From the NCBI GenBank assembly GCA_943369295.1, contig CALRMU020000001.1, positions 682,001-746,000 of the forward strand: a DNA stretch of 64,000 nt. Reading direction: 5' to 3'. Both the position numbers and the translations under genes were made by a program. Each line of letters begins with the position of its first letter. Position 1 is the first letter of the stretch. This document shows, piece after piece, positions 45,469 through 53,723 of this stretch. The notes beneath the pieces were generated by a model. It was not told where the DNA came from and ran no database searches. It saw only the letters and a list, made by a program, of their open reading frames with translations. This stretch comes from JAKRSE01 sp943369295 (lineage in GTDB: Bacteria > Armatimonadota > Fimbriimonadia > Fimbriimonadales > Fimbriimonadaceae).

Positions 45469-46899
45469 ATGCTGATTCTGGCTTCTCTTTTGTTGACCCA
45501 GGCGAATTCTCCTGCCTATGAGACAAGAAAGGTTGAGGGCTGGACTGTCAAGGTCAGCCAGAAGCTTAAAGGCCAGCTGCCTGCAGAGACCGAAAAAGCC
45601 CTGCAGATTCTGGGGAAGCAGCTGGCAGACGTTAAAGATGTCGTGCCTCCTTCTGCCGTCCAGAAGCTGACAAAGGTGACTCTTTGGTTTTCACCTGAGT
45701 ACGAGGGCGAGTACCCCGGAGCGGCTTATCATCCTGGCCGCCAATGGCTGGCTGACAACAAGCGCAACCCCGAAATGGCACAGGGGATTGAGTTTTACAA
45801 CATCAGAATTTTTGAGCCGGAAACAAGGCGCATGCCGGCTTTTGTTCTGCACGAACTGGCTCACGCATTTCATCACCAATATATTGAGGGGGGATTTGAG
45901 AATGGTGAGATTAAAGCGGCTTGGCAGAAGGCTAAGGACAGCAAAGGCTACGAGAATGTAGAAAAGCAGGATTCTGAGGGTGTGCGCACTCGCGGCCTCG
46001 CTTACGCCATGACCAACCAGATGGAGTACTTCGCAGAGTTGAGCGAGGCCTGGTTTGCCAGCAACGACTTCTTTCCTTTCAAATGGACCGAGCTGAAGCA
46101 CCACGACCCAGCAGGGGAGCAGATGATTCGCAGGGCTTGGGGGATTTCTCCAGTTTCCGCCGTGCCTCTTTCGCTGCCAAACAGGCACTTCTATAAGCAG
46201 TTTGCCGATGCTGGCATTCCGGTTGTCGCCTCAGCGAATGTGAGCCCCTTTGCTTTGAGGGAGGCGGCTTTTTTGATCAACAGCATGATCGGTCATAGAC
46301 CCGAGCTGGTCAAGGCCATGGCTCTTTCTGGCTCAAGATTCGCAGTGAAGGGGATCAAAGAGTTCACCACGGACATTCCGGAATACGCTTGGCTGACTCC
46401 CAAAGATTTTTGGGATAAGAGGGCTCGTGGGCTTGGAGGTTCGGATACCGATCCACTCTGCAGCTGTGGTGAAGAGAATCTCCTCAACTATCCTGGCGAC
46501 CCTTACGGGACCGAGAACATTCTGATCCATGAGTTCGCTCACTCGATTCATCTTCGTGGCATGAAGGTGGTCGATCCGACCTTTGATCGCCGGCTGAAAG
46601 CTGCCTATGATGCTTCTATGTCGAAGGGTCTTTGGGCAAAAACCTACGCGGCAGAGAACTATGCCGAGTGGTTCGCCGAAGGGACTCAGTCTTGGTTTGA
46701 TACAAACCGGCAAAACGATTCAATTCACAACCATGTGAACACCCGAGCTGAGTTGAAGACCTACGATCCAGCCTTGGCGGCATTGTGTGAGGAGGTTTTT
46801 GGTGATCTTCCGTGGCGCTATTCTCGGGCGGTGACTCGGTTGAAGGGGCATTTGGAGGGTTACGATCCCTCAAAGGCTCCTAAGTTTGTGTGGCCGTGA
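45469..46899 (+). CDS. exported two-domain zinc metallopeptidase-like protein (fusion of two families)
   Basis: The 476-residue protein follows gltD by 17 bases. A short hydrophobic start (LILASLLLTQANS) may be a signal peptide. The first half has HELAH (128-132) with a downstream EYFAELSEAWFASNDFFPF, and the opening EGWTVKVS, a combination I know from Planctomycetes-type putative metallopeptidases. The second half has HEFAH (354-358), NYAEWFAEGTQSWFD, and the conserved GLGGSDTDPLCSCGEENLL, which mark a second family. The two halves do not look like copies of one another. Both zinc sites seem intact (two His plus a later Glu). Substrate unknown. Confidence 0.75.
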   Translation: MLILASLLLTQANSPAYETRKVEGWTVKVSQKLKGQLPAETEKALQILGKQLADVKDVVPPSAVQKLTKVTLWFSPEYEGEYPGAAYHPGRQWLADNKRNPEMAQGIEFYNIRIFEPETRRMPAFVLHELAHAFHHQYIEGGFENGEIKAAWQKAKDSKGYENVEKQDSEGVRTRGLAYAMTNQMEYFAELSEAWFASNDFFPFKWTELKHHDPAGEQMIRRAWGISPVSAVPLSLPNRHFYKQFADAGIPVVASANVSPFALREAAFLINSMIGHRPELVKAMALSGSRFAVKGIKEFTTDIPEYAWLTPKDFWDKRARGLGGSDTDPLCSCGEENLLNYPGDPYGTENILIHEFAHSIHLRGMKVVDPTFDRRLKAAYDASMSKGLWAKTYAAENYAEWFAEGTQSWFDTNRQNDSIHNHVNTRAELKTYDPALAALCEEVFGDLPWRYSRAVTRLKGHLEGYDPSKAPKFVWP

Positions 46900-47037
46900 A
46901 GCTTCGGTCCGATTGAGTCTTGACGAGGTTTTGGATGCCCCGATCCAGCTGCGAGGTCAGGAGCTGTGGGTCGGGAATGACGGGATTCGAGTTCAGTCAG
47001 ACTTTTTGTCCACGTTGACCGGGATGGCTGCCAGGGA

Positions 47038-47190
47038 CGAGCTGAAGGCAGGGAAAGGACTCTCCGTTTCATCAAAAGGTACGGGTGGCCTCTTCTGTCT
47101 GCGAGGCACGAGCGGCAGAGGAGGATAGCGCGAATGCTCAATCAGTCATTTCCCGCCCGACAGCAGGCTGATCGGGGCGGGGCACCCCAC
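47038..47190 (+). repeat. 153-base repeat P, copy 1
   Basis: By eye this stretch matches the reverse complement of 57943-58095 at 148 of 153 positions, without gaps. The last 40 bases are the shared hairpin module. Confidence 0.93.
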
Positions 47191-47349
47191 TCTGGAGAAC
47201 TTGAGAATGGCATGAGTAAAAGTTTTCCGTTCAGGGGCGCTGCCCCTGCGATCCAGACAGCTCAAAGATTTAGAGAATTTCGTGTGGCGTGGGTGAAACC
47301 CACAACCAGAAAATCATGCTGATCCTCACGTATCGGTGCCTGCTCGGAA

Positions 47350-47510
47350 GCAGGCTGATAGAGCGGGAAACCCATACTTGGCTCTTCTGACATGGGATTT
47401 TCCGGGTGCCACGATCCTTGTCCGAGCCTGCGAGGACCAGGTCGTGAATGGACCTTCTGAAGATAGCTCGTTCCCGCCCGACAGCAGGCTGATCGGGGCG
47501 GGGCACCCCA
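47350..47510 (+). repeat. repeat Q, copy 1
   Basis: Matches the reverse complement of about 57474-57632. The most conserved part is 47380-47450 (GGCTCTTCTGACATGGGATT onward), almost identical in both copies. Confidence 0.88.
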
Positions 47511-47789
47511 CCCTGCAGATTCTGGGACTGGCCGGAGTAAAAATATTCGTTCAGGGGCGCTGCCCCTGCCACCCAGACTGCCTGAAGATTTGGAGGCTCT
47601 TGGGTGGCGTGGGTGAAACCCACGAACGGACCGGCTTGTTACAGGTGTTTGAGACTCGATATTCCTGGCTTAGCAGAGCTAAACCAGGCCACTAAAACCC
47701 ATCTGACCGGTCGGAAGTGACGTGACATGCCAGCTCTGATCCTCGCTGGCGCTCCCGGACAAAGTGGACCGCAAAAGATCAGAAAAGAC

Positions 47790-48932
47790 TTAAGCCTCGA
47801 CCAAACCAGCCGAAGCCCCCAAGGCTTGATAAAACGCTGCCCGAGCGCGCTTTGCCTTGCCAAGATGGTGCGGATGGACCGCATTGATATGACCCATCTT
47901 GCGGCCGGGCTTCATTTCTTCTTTGCCGTACCAATGGAAATAGACATCAGGCTCCTCCCGTAGGGCAGCCTCCATCCCAACCTGCCACGGAACTTCCGTC
48001 TGGACACCGAGGAGGTTCGCCATACAGGCGTCGGACCCTTTAAATGAACCTTGGTGCATATGGCCGTGACCAGAGTTGAGCGGCAGACCCATCACGACCC
48101 GGACATGAGCCTCGAACTGGTTCATCCCGCCCCAATCCTGAGTGTAGTGGCCAGAGTTATGGGGGCGGGGAGCGATCTCGTTGATCAGGAACTCGCCGGA
48201 CTCCAATTCAAACAGCTCGACCCCAAACAGCCCGTAGCCCCACACGCTTTCGACTGCAAGAATCGCAGCTTCAGAAGCATCGGTGTTGCTTGGGTAGACC
48301 AAATCGCAGACGTGGTTGGTCTGGACCGTTTCCATGGTCGGAAAGCAGACAGTCTCAGATTGAGAACGAGCCACCATGACGGCGAGCTCTCTTTTGAAGG
48401 GGACAAACTCTTCGGCAAGCCAATCTCCATCCTGCCACAGAGGCTTGTACTTCTCCCAATCCTCCATGGTTCGCACGGTGCGGGTGCCCTTCCCGTCGTA
48501 GCCGCCGAACCTAGCCTTGAGAACGAGAGGCAGGCCAATCTCTTCCAGACCTTTATCAGCATCAACGGCCCGAGGGGTCGGGGCCAATCGAGCCTTGTAC
48601 TCCCGCCTCTGCTTCAGTTTGTCCTGAATAGTCGCCAGGGTTCTTTCTCCTGGGACGATGCTGCTGATGGGGGCGTTGGCTTTTTCTCTGCCTGCCGCGA
48701 TGGCTTCGGCGGGGATGAATTCGTTTTCTAGCGTCACGTGACGGCAGAGTCTGAAGACCTCCGCGATCATGTCGATGTCGCTGATCGACCCTTGAATTGA
48801 ATCGGCAATCTGGCCGGCAGGAGTGTTTGTGCCAGGGTCGAGAGAGAGGCAGGTCAAGCCCATTCGGTGGGCAGCTTCAATCGACATGCGGGCAAGCTGT
48901 CCTCCGCCCAAAAACCCGAGGTCGTATTTCAT
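47790..48932 (-). CDS. purK: N5-carboxyaminoimidazole ribonucleotide synthetase
   Basis: PurK uses ATP and bicarbonate to carboxylate aminoimidazole ribonucleotide in purine synthesis. The 380-residue ATP-grasp protein starts LGFLGGGQLARM, then has DIDMIAEVF, TLENEFIP, KARFGGYDGKGT, WLAEEFVPFKRELAVMVAR and LINEIAPRPHNSGHYT, all as in the family. Its start overlaps the stop of the formiminotransferase gene (ATGA). The partner mutase purE is not in the window. Confidence 0.94.
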   Translation of the reverse strand: MKYDLGFLGGGQLARMSIEAAHRMGLTCLSLDPGTNTPAGQIADSIQGSISDIDMIAEVFRLCRHVTLENEFIPAEAIAAGREKANAPISSIVPGERTLATIQDKLKQRREYKARLAPTPRAVDADKGLEEIGLPLVLKARFGGYDGKGTRTVRTMEDWEKYKPLWQDGDWLAEEFVPFKRELAVMVARSQSETVCFPTMETVQTNHVCDLVYPSNTDASEAAILAVESVWGYGLFGVELFELESGEFLINEIAPRPHNSGHYTQDWGGMNQFEAHVRVVMGLPLNSGHGHMHQGSFKGSDACMANLLGVQTEVPWQVGMEAALREEPDVYFHWYGKEEMKPGRKMGHINAVHPHHLGKAKRARAAFYQALGASAGLVEA

Positions 48933-49897
48933 GGAGCCAGCACCACCTGCTCAGGCTTGGGCTGCAGGGTCTCTGCCCCGGCCAAATCTTTCTCTCTAAT
49001 CACTCCAATCAATTCTGTGCCAATCGCCTTGATTCCGGCTCTGTCGGCGGTCTCTGTGGCCCAGCGAATCACCGTGTCTACCGACGTTTGGTCAGGCTTG
49101 GTGAAGTTCATAGAAAGCTGGCTGCAGTTGGCTGAGTTCAAACGGAAGCCCAGGCTTCTAACACCGGCAAACTGAGGGTCGTCCTTTCTTCGAACTCTGA
49201 TTCGCTCGGCTAGGGTCACTGCCACTCTTGTATCAGGCTCGGCAAGGTTCAAGTTCACCGCAAGCAGAAATGGCCTTAAACCAACGACGCTGGCCCCCAA
49301 ATACTTGTGTGCGGCCTTCGGTCCGAAATCTGGCTCCAGCTCTCTATCCAGCAGTCCGCCAAACCCGCCTTTTCTCAGCTGGGGCAGAGTCCGTTCTTTT
49401 CCTCTTGCTGAATCTTCATACAGAAAGACAGGCAGTTCAAAGGTCTCGGCCAGCTTTTCGGCAAAGCTCGCCACCTTGTTTTCAAGGTCCTCTCTTTCTT
49501 CCTTTAAGCCTTTCCAGGGCCACAAAGGAATGAAAGGGCAGACATCCAGACCGCCAATTCTAGGATGGCAGCCCATGTGACGGTTAAGGTCAATGGCGGG
49601 CAGAACCAAGTCGCTTAGGGCCAGCAGAGTTGATTCCACTTCTTCCCAGGGGCCGCTGAAGGCGGTGACGGTTCTGTTGTGGTCAACATCCGCAGCACAG
49701 TAATGAATCGTCACCTTCGATTCTTCAAGCAGGTCGCGAATCTGCCTGATGAGATTGTTGCTTCTTCCAAACGACCAGTTGGGAACGGTCAACACCTGGC
49801 CAAATTTCCAATCAGCCTTCTTCTCCGGCTTTGCTTCGGCGGCTGGCGCATGGTGGCCATTGCCATTGTGAGAATCTGGTCCGGGAGGGAAGAGCAT
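48929..49897 (-). CDS. glutamate formiminotransferase family protein
   Basis: The family transfers a formimino (or formyl) group between glutamate and tetrahydrofolate. The ATG at 49897 gives 322 residues; the frame stays open to 50068, but that part translates a low-complexity repeat. After a polar 30-residue leader come VLTVPNWSFGRS (family: VPNFSEGR), HYCAADVDHNRTVTAFSG, AIDLNRHMGCHPRIGGLDVCPF, LYEDSA, GLRPFLLAVNLNL and CSQLSMNFTKPDQT. Only the transferase domain is present, without the cyclodeaminase. It is coupled to purK, and no histidine-degradation genes are nearby, so a role in folate supply to purine synthesis is a reasonable inference. Confidence 0.83.
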   Translation of the reverse strand: MLFPPGPDSHNGNGHHAPAAEAKPEKKADWKFGQVLTVPNWSFGRSNNLIRQIRDLLEESKVTIHYCAADVDHNRTVTAFSGPWEEVESTLLALSDLVLPAIDLNRHMGCHPRIGGLDVCPFIPLWPWKGLKEEREDLENKVASFAEKLAETFELPVFLYEDSARGKERTLPQLRKGGFGGLLDRELEPDFGPKAAHKYLGASVVGLRPFLLAVNLNLAEPDTRVAVTLAERIRVRRKDDPQFAGVRSLGFRLNSANCSQLSMNFTKPDQTSVDTVIRWATETADRAGIKAIGTELIGVIREKDLAGAETLQPKPEQVVLAP

Positions 49898-50104
49898 CAG
49901 AGCTGTTCCATTGTGGCGCAGGAGGGGCGAAAGAATGAGGGAAGGAAGGCAGTAGACAGAAGGCGGGAGACGGTAGGCAGAGAGCCGAAGCTTTAGAGTT
50001 ATCTTTCCGTAGTCGAAGCTCCAAATTTCTGCTTCCGTATTCAGACTTCTACATTCGGTCTTCAGCAATCACTCTTCATCCATTCTTCTTCATGCCTACT
50101 CGGC
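49898..50104. repeat. low-complexity intergenic region with degenerate CTGCCT/TTCTGTCT-type repeats
   Basis: The gap between the divergent formiminotransferase and coaD genes holds degenerate units such as GGCAGTAGACAGAAGGCGGG and GACGGTAGGCAGAGAGCCGA (about 49948-49990), then TC-rich units (CTTCTACATTCGGTCTTC). They read through on the minus strand without stops (translation includes SAYRLPPSVYCLP), which explains the falsely long upstream frame. Confidence 0.6.
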
Positions 50105-50110
50105 TAAACT
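50105..50110 (+). promoter_or_regulatory. candidate -10 box close to the coaD start
   Basis: TAAACT (4/6) lies nine bases before the coaD ATG, which has no ribosome site. This is the same spacing as TAAAAT before the TPR gene at 55341. Confidence 0.33.
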
Positions 50111-50119
50111 AAAACTCCC

Positions 50120-50614
50120 ATGAGGCGAGTCGCCCTCTACCCAGGTTCATTCGATCCCCCAACCTTGGGGCACCTGGACATCATCGAAAGAGGTTCTCGC
50201 CTGGTCGATCATCTCATCGTCGCCATCGGAGTGAACAGCGAGAAGCAGCCTTTTCTCTCAGCAGAGGCTCGCATGGAGGTGCTGCGCGAATGCACCAAGC
50301 ACCTGGATAACGTTGAAGTCACGTCGTTCCAAGGTCTGCTGGTTCACTATGCCAAGTCTCGAGGATGCCAAAGCATGATTCGTGGCCTCCGAGCAGTGAC
50401 CGATTTTGACTACGAGTTTAGGATCGCCATGGCCAACCGAACCCTGGACCCCACGATCGAAACAGTTTTTCTTTTGGCTCGCGATGAATACAGCTTCCTG
50501 GCCAGTTCCGTCGTCAAAGAAGTAGGACGGCTGGGAGGAGACCTGAAGGGCTTCGTCCCGCCTGCCGTCGAAGAACTGGTTTTGCGACAATTTGCTGAAG
50601 AAAAGAAGCGATAG
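50120..50614 (+). CDS. coaD: phosphopantetheine adenylyltransferase
   Basis: CoaD joins ATP and 4'-phosphopantetheine to give dephospho-CoA. The 164-residue protein has the nucleotidyltransferase start ALYPGSFDPPTLGHLDII (TxGH at 15-18), FLSAEARMEVL, GLLVHYAKSRG, MIRGLRAVTDFDYE and the C-terminal FLASSVVKEVGRLGGDLKGFVP. Normal length. No ribosome site, but a -10-like box nine bases upstream. Confidence 0.96.
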   Translation: MRRVALYPGSFDPPTLGHLDIIERGSRLVDHLIVAIGVNSEKQPFLSAEARMEVLRECTKHLDNVEVTSFQGLLVHYAKSRGCQSMIRGLRAVTDFDYEFRIAMANRTLDPTIETVFLLARDEYSFLASSVVKEVGRLGGDLKGFVPPAVEELVLRQFAEEKKR

Positions 50615-50754
50615 GGCGGCAGTCAGGCCCAGAATCAGGGGACAATGAAGCCCTTGGGCAGTTCTGTTCGTCTCTTGAGTCAAGCCAATCATGGCTCTGG
50701 ACCAGCGGAATGCCACAAGACAACCAATCAAACAACGAAGGAGGACTGGAGACC

Positions 50755-51336
50755 ATGGCGGTCAAAAAGGACTACACGATTGATGTGCTCAGGCTGCTGG
50801 ATCAGCTGAAGGATCAAGTCGAGGGGATTAAATCTCTTGGCCCCATCACCATGGGCTTTCGACGGGACGATCTGATTTTTCAGATCGAGAAGGTTAAGGC
50901 ATCCATGCCCCGCGACGTGCGCGACGCGGCCAACCTGACTCGAGAAAGAGAAAGAATGCTGGAAGAAGCCAAAGCAGAGGCTGAATCCACCATTTCACAG
51001 GCCAAGAGAGAGGCCGAATCTATGATTTCCAGCGCCCAAGCTGAAGCAAAGCGTTTGGTCGAAGAAGCACGCATTGCTCAAGAGCGAATGGTCGATGAGA
51101 GCGAAGTCCTCAAGATCGCCCAAGCTCAGGCGGATGAACTCAGGGTCTCAGCCGAAAAGAGCTCAAGGCAGCTTAAGCGTGGCTCTGAAGATTACGCTAT
51201 GGAAGTTCTGACCAAGCTCGAAGCGACGGTCAATAAGGTTCAGGTCGCTATTGAGCGAGGCCGCAATGACCTTGAAGATGTAAGAACTGAAGAGCAGCAT
51301 ACTGTCTCTCGAGAAAGAGAAAAGAACAAGGTCTAG
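50755..51336 (+). CDS. long coiled-coil protein, ATPase subunit-like
   Basis: The ATG at 50755 follows AAGGAGG at ten bases and gives 193 residues; an ATG at 50710 in frame lacks a site. The protein is almost wholly helical with no membrane segment or signal: MAVKKDYTIDVLRLLDQLKD, then a long heptad region of Ala/Glu/Lys/Arg (EEAKAEAESTISQAKREAES). Similar coiled coils beside coaD are often annotated as 'ATPase' or V-ATPase subunit H-like, or compared with DivIVA. I cannot assign a function. It is followed after three bases by fluC. Confidence 0.75.
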   Translation: MAVKKDYTIDVLRLLDQLKDQVEGIKSLGPITMGFRRDDLIFQIEKVKASMPRDVRDAANLTRERERMLEEAKAEAESTISQAKREAESMISSAQAEAKRLVEEARIAQERMVDESEVLKIAQAQADELRVSAEKSSRQLKRGSEDYAMEVLTKLEATVNKVQVAIERGRNDLEDVRTEEQHTVSREREKNKV

Positions 51337-51339
51337 CCA

Positions 51340-51717
51340 ATGCAGCAGGCCTTAGCTGTGGCCCTTGGCGCTGCCATTGGGGGCCTTTGTCGCTGGGGTC
51401 TATCTCACCTTTTCGCACCTGTCAGTCAGGGTTTCCCTTGGGGAATCCTGGCTGTCAATCTTTTAGGCTCTCTGCTTATCGGGGTCTGTTTCGGTCACTT
51501 TTCCCACGGCCGTTCGCCGGAAGTCTGGGGGATTTTTTGGATGGTGGGGGTTTTGGGTGGCTTCACCACCTTTTCGACCTTTAGTCTTGATCTGCTCAAA
51601 CTCGTTGCGACGGGCAAGTGGGGTCTGGCACTTGGCTATGTTCTCATTTCCTGCGTGGGAGGTTTGATCTTAGCAGCGGCAGGAGCTTGGATGACGGGTG
51701 GGCTTCAGAAGGTTTGA
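51340..51717 (+). CDS. crcB: fluoride channel FluC/CrcB
   Basis: FluC exports fluoride as a dual-topology dimer. The 125-residue protein has four membrane helices and the family motifs GAAIGGLCRWGLS, FPWGILAVNLLGSLLIG and VGVLGGFTTFSTFSLD, which carry the pore Asn and Phe and the central Na+ site residues. Only one copy is present. I saw no fluoride riboswitch in front; the start lies three bases after the coiled-coil gene. Confidence 0.93.
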   Translation: MQQALAVALGAAIGGLCRWGLSHLFAPVSQGFPWGILAVNLLGSLLIGVCFGHFSHGRSPEVWGIFWMVGVLGGFTTFSTFSLDLLKLVATGKWGLALGYVLISCVGGLILAAAGAWMTGGLQKV

Positions 51718-51779
51718 ATCAACTGTTCCCCCCGGACCCACCCAGAGAAGGCAGTCCAGCCTCTGCCAGAATTTAGACC

Positions 51780-52013
51780 ATGGTAACCGTGCGCGTCTAC
51801 GTCACCCTCAAGCCTTCGCTGCTTGACTCGGCAGGAAGAACGGTGGCCGATTCTCTGCATCGAATGGGATACAGCGAAGTGCAGGACGCACGGATTGGCA
51901 AGCTGATTGAGCTGAAGCTCGAAAAGGCCGAGCCAGAGAGAATCAAGGCCATGTGCGACGAGCTGCTGGCCAACCCTGTCATCGAAAAGTTCACCTACGA
52001 GGTGGTCGAATGA
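51780..52013 (+). CDS. purS: phosphoribosylformylglycinamidine synthase subunit PurS
   Basis: PurS links PurQ to PurL in the three-part FGAM synthase. The 77-residue protein has VRVYVTLKPSLLDSAGRTVA, the MGYSEVQDARIGKLIELKL strand-helix pattern and the C-terminal LLANPVIEKFTYEV. Its stop overlaps the purQ start. Confidence 0.94.
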   Translation: MVTVRVYVTLKPSLLDSAGRTVADSLHRMGYSEVQDARIGKLIELKLEKAEPERIKAMCDELLANPVIEKFTYEVVE

Positions 52014-52696
52014 AGGTCGCTGTTATCCAGTTTCCTGGCAGCAACTGCGACCAAGATGCTCTCTGGTCTTTCCGAACTGATCTCGGACTCGAAGCCGAAT
52101 ACGTTTGGCACGATTCTCATGACCTGAAGGGTTTTGATGCTGTCTTCGTTCCTGGCGGCTTCAGCTACGGCGACTACTTAAGGTGTGGAGCCATGGCTGC
52201 TCGATCCCCGGTCATGGCGGACGTCAAGGTTTTTGCAGAATCTGGCGGCCCCGTCATCGGAGTCTGCAATGGTTTTCAGATTCTCTGCGAATCTGGCCTG
52301 CTGCCCGGTGCCCTTCTGCTGAACCAGGCTCAGAAGTTTATTTGCCAGAACGTTTGGCTCAAGGCTGAAAACACTTCGTCAATCTGGACGAGAGGCGTTG
52401 ATCGACTGATCAACATTCCGATCGCTCATGGCGAAGGCAGGTTTATCTGCGATGCCGAAACCCTTGCCAGAATTGAAGGCGAAGGTCAGGTGGCCTTTAG
52501 ATATGTGGATCCAGAAGGGAACACCACTCCGGAAGCCAACCCGAACGGATCAACCGATTCTATCGCCGGAGTATTAAACGCCAAAGGCAATGTGCTCGGC
52601 ATGATGCCCCACCCAGAAAGGGCGACAAGGAAACTCTTGGGAGGCACCGATGGCCTTCTGATCCTGAACGCGCTGAAGGCTGCAGCTAAGGTTTGA
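52010..52696 (+). CDS. purQ: phosphoribosylformylglycinamidine synthase subunit PurQ
   Basis: PurQ is the glutaminase that feeds ammonia to PurL. The ATG at 52010 (ATGA with purS) gives 228 residues and the family start MKVAVIQFPGSNCDQD; an upstream in-frame start at 51953 lies within purS. The nucleophile is Cys86 (GVCNGFQ), with FVPGGFSYGDYLRCG, PIAHGEGRF and the catalytic His region GMMPHPER. purL itself is not in the window, so the complex is encoded at two sites. Confidence 0.95.
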   Translation: MKVAVIQFPGSNCDQDALWSFRTDLGLEAEYVWHDSHDLKGFDAVFVPGGFSYGDYLRCGAMAARSPVMADVKVFAESGGPVIGVCNGFQILCESGLLPGALLLNQAQKFICQNVWLKAENTSSIWTRGVDRLINIPIAHGEGRFICDAETLARIEGEGQVAFRYVDPEGNTTPEANPNGSTDSIAGVLNAKGNVLGMMPHPERATRKLLGGTDGLLILNALKAAAKV

Positions 52697-52783
52697 AAAG
52701 GACCTTGGCCCAAGAATCATCACTGCTGCACTTGCCGGGGCTCAAGTAAACCGAACTTTAAGCCCATAATCCACGTTGTTACT

Positions 52784-53620
52784 ATGAGAATGAGAGGTTT
52801 CGCGGTTCTGCTGGCACTGGTCTCGGCTTGCGCCTGGGCTCAGGAACTGCCAGATCCGAGGGCAGCCGCCGGTTCCAGGCAGGGAACACCCGCCCCGACT
52901 GGCTCGGCTCAGCCCGCCCCTGCAGCAAAGACCGGACCTGTTAAGGTCATCGGCAGGCTGGGTCAGGTCATCAAGGCTGGATCAATTCATTCTTCAATGA
53001 ACTCAAGGTCTCACGTCTACTCCAGAACCAAGGAGTTTCAGTACCTTGTTGTCAGCTCAACCAAGAGCACAGATTGGCTTGCCGTCAAGCTGGTCAATGG
53101 CAAAAACGGCTACATTCGAACAGAATCAGTTGCTAAGCTCCCCTACGAAGTCACAGTTCCTGTGACTCGGGCGGCAGGCAGCACAACAAGCCGAAGCGGT
53201 GGAAGCAGCAGGGCCACCATCCGAACTGGATCTCAGGAAGTCGACTTCGTCCTTAACCAGTCATTCCGCTATGTGGGCACCAAGTATGTCTGGGGCGGCA
53301 ATTCTCTGACTGGTGGCATCGACTGCTCCGGGTTCGTCAAAGAGCTTTACGAAAAGGTCGGGGTTAATCTTCCTCGAACTGCAAGAGAACAGGCTAAGGT
53401 AGGTCAGCCCATCACTCGTCTTGAAGATTTGAGGCCCGGAGACAGGCTTTACTTCTGGGATCGAAAGAGAGGCTACATTGGCCACACCGGAATCTTCCTT
53501 GGCTACTTTGAAGATGGCGGCGCCTACTTCATTCACTCATCCTCCGGACGCAGAGGGGTCGCTACCGACGACCTGAGAAACAGATACTGGCGCAATATGC
53601 TGGTCGGCGCTCGTCGCTAG
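52784..53620 (+). CDS. exported SH3/NlpC-P60 cell-wall hydrolase
   Basis: The 278-residue protein has a signal peptide (ending ACAWA, before QE), an Ala/Pro linker, an SH3-like segment (about 52-118: SHVYSRTKEFQYLVV, NGYIRTESV) and an NlpC/P60 domain (about 150-278). The catalytic residues are Cys181 (GIDCSGF), His234 (GHTGIFLG) and His251 (FIHSSSGRRG). Such enzymes cleave peptidoglycan stem peptides in the periplasm. No ribosome site is seen; CATAAT lies 13 bases before the ATG. A strong terminator follows. Confidence 0.92.
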   Translation: MRMRGFAVLLALVSACAWAQELPDPRAAAGSRQGTPAPTGSAQPAPAAKTGPVKVIGRLGQVIKAGSIHSSMNSRSHVYSRTKEFQYLVVSSTKSTDWLAVKLVNGKNGYIRTESVAKLPYEVTVPVTRAAGSTTSRSGGSSRATIRTGSQEVDFVLNQSFRYVGTKYVWGGNSLTGGIDCSGFVKELYEKVGVNLPRTAREQAKVGQPITRLEDLRPGDRLYFWDRKRGYIGHTGIFLGYFEDGGAYFIHSSSGRRGVATDDLRNRYWRNMLVGARR

Positions 53621-53639
53621 AGGCAAATTTCGACTTGAG

Positions 53640-53674
53640 AAGGGAGCTGGCTGTAAGGTCAGCTCCCTTTTTTG
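53640..53674 (+). terminator. intrinsic terminator after the NlpC/P60 gene
   Basis: The stem AAGGGAGCTG pairs with CAGCTCCCTT around a 10-base loop and runs into six T, 20 bases after the stop. Confidence 0.9.
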
Positions 53675-53723
53675 TTGGTGGGTCTGGCCGGATCGGTTTA
53701 GCGCCCTTTACGTAGTAGCAGGG

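Larger units (their letters stand above)
46900..47789. repeat. repeat island 1: mosaic of hairpin-forming modules, no gene
   Basis: No credible gene lies here; short frames cross the repeats. Modules in order: P 47038-47190, R' about 47226-47303, Q about 47350-47510 and R about 47547-47628. P, Q and R each have an inverted counterpart in the island at 57.3-58.1 kb. Hairpins are built in: CAGGGGCGCTGCCCCTG at 47232 and 47552, GTGGGTGAAACCCAC at 47289 and 47609. P and Q both end with the module starting CCCGCCCGACAGCAGGCTGA (47152 and 47473). From about 47630 to purK the sequence is unremarkable. Confidence 0.88.

Noticed and set aside
46900..47789. CRISPR array
   Set aside because: The repeats are long, unevenly spaced and of several kinds, with no regular spacers and no cas genes.
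47134..47963. Several short frames in repeat island 1
   Set aside because: They run through the hairpin modules, appear equally in the inverted copy, and lack ribosome sites.
51300..51339. Fluoride riboswitch before crcB
   Set aside because: Only three bases separate crcB from the upstream stop, leaving no room for the aptamer, and no typical crcB motif was seen.
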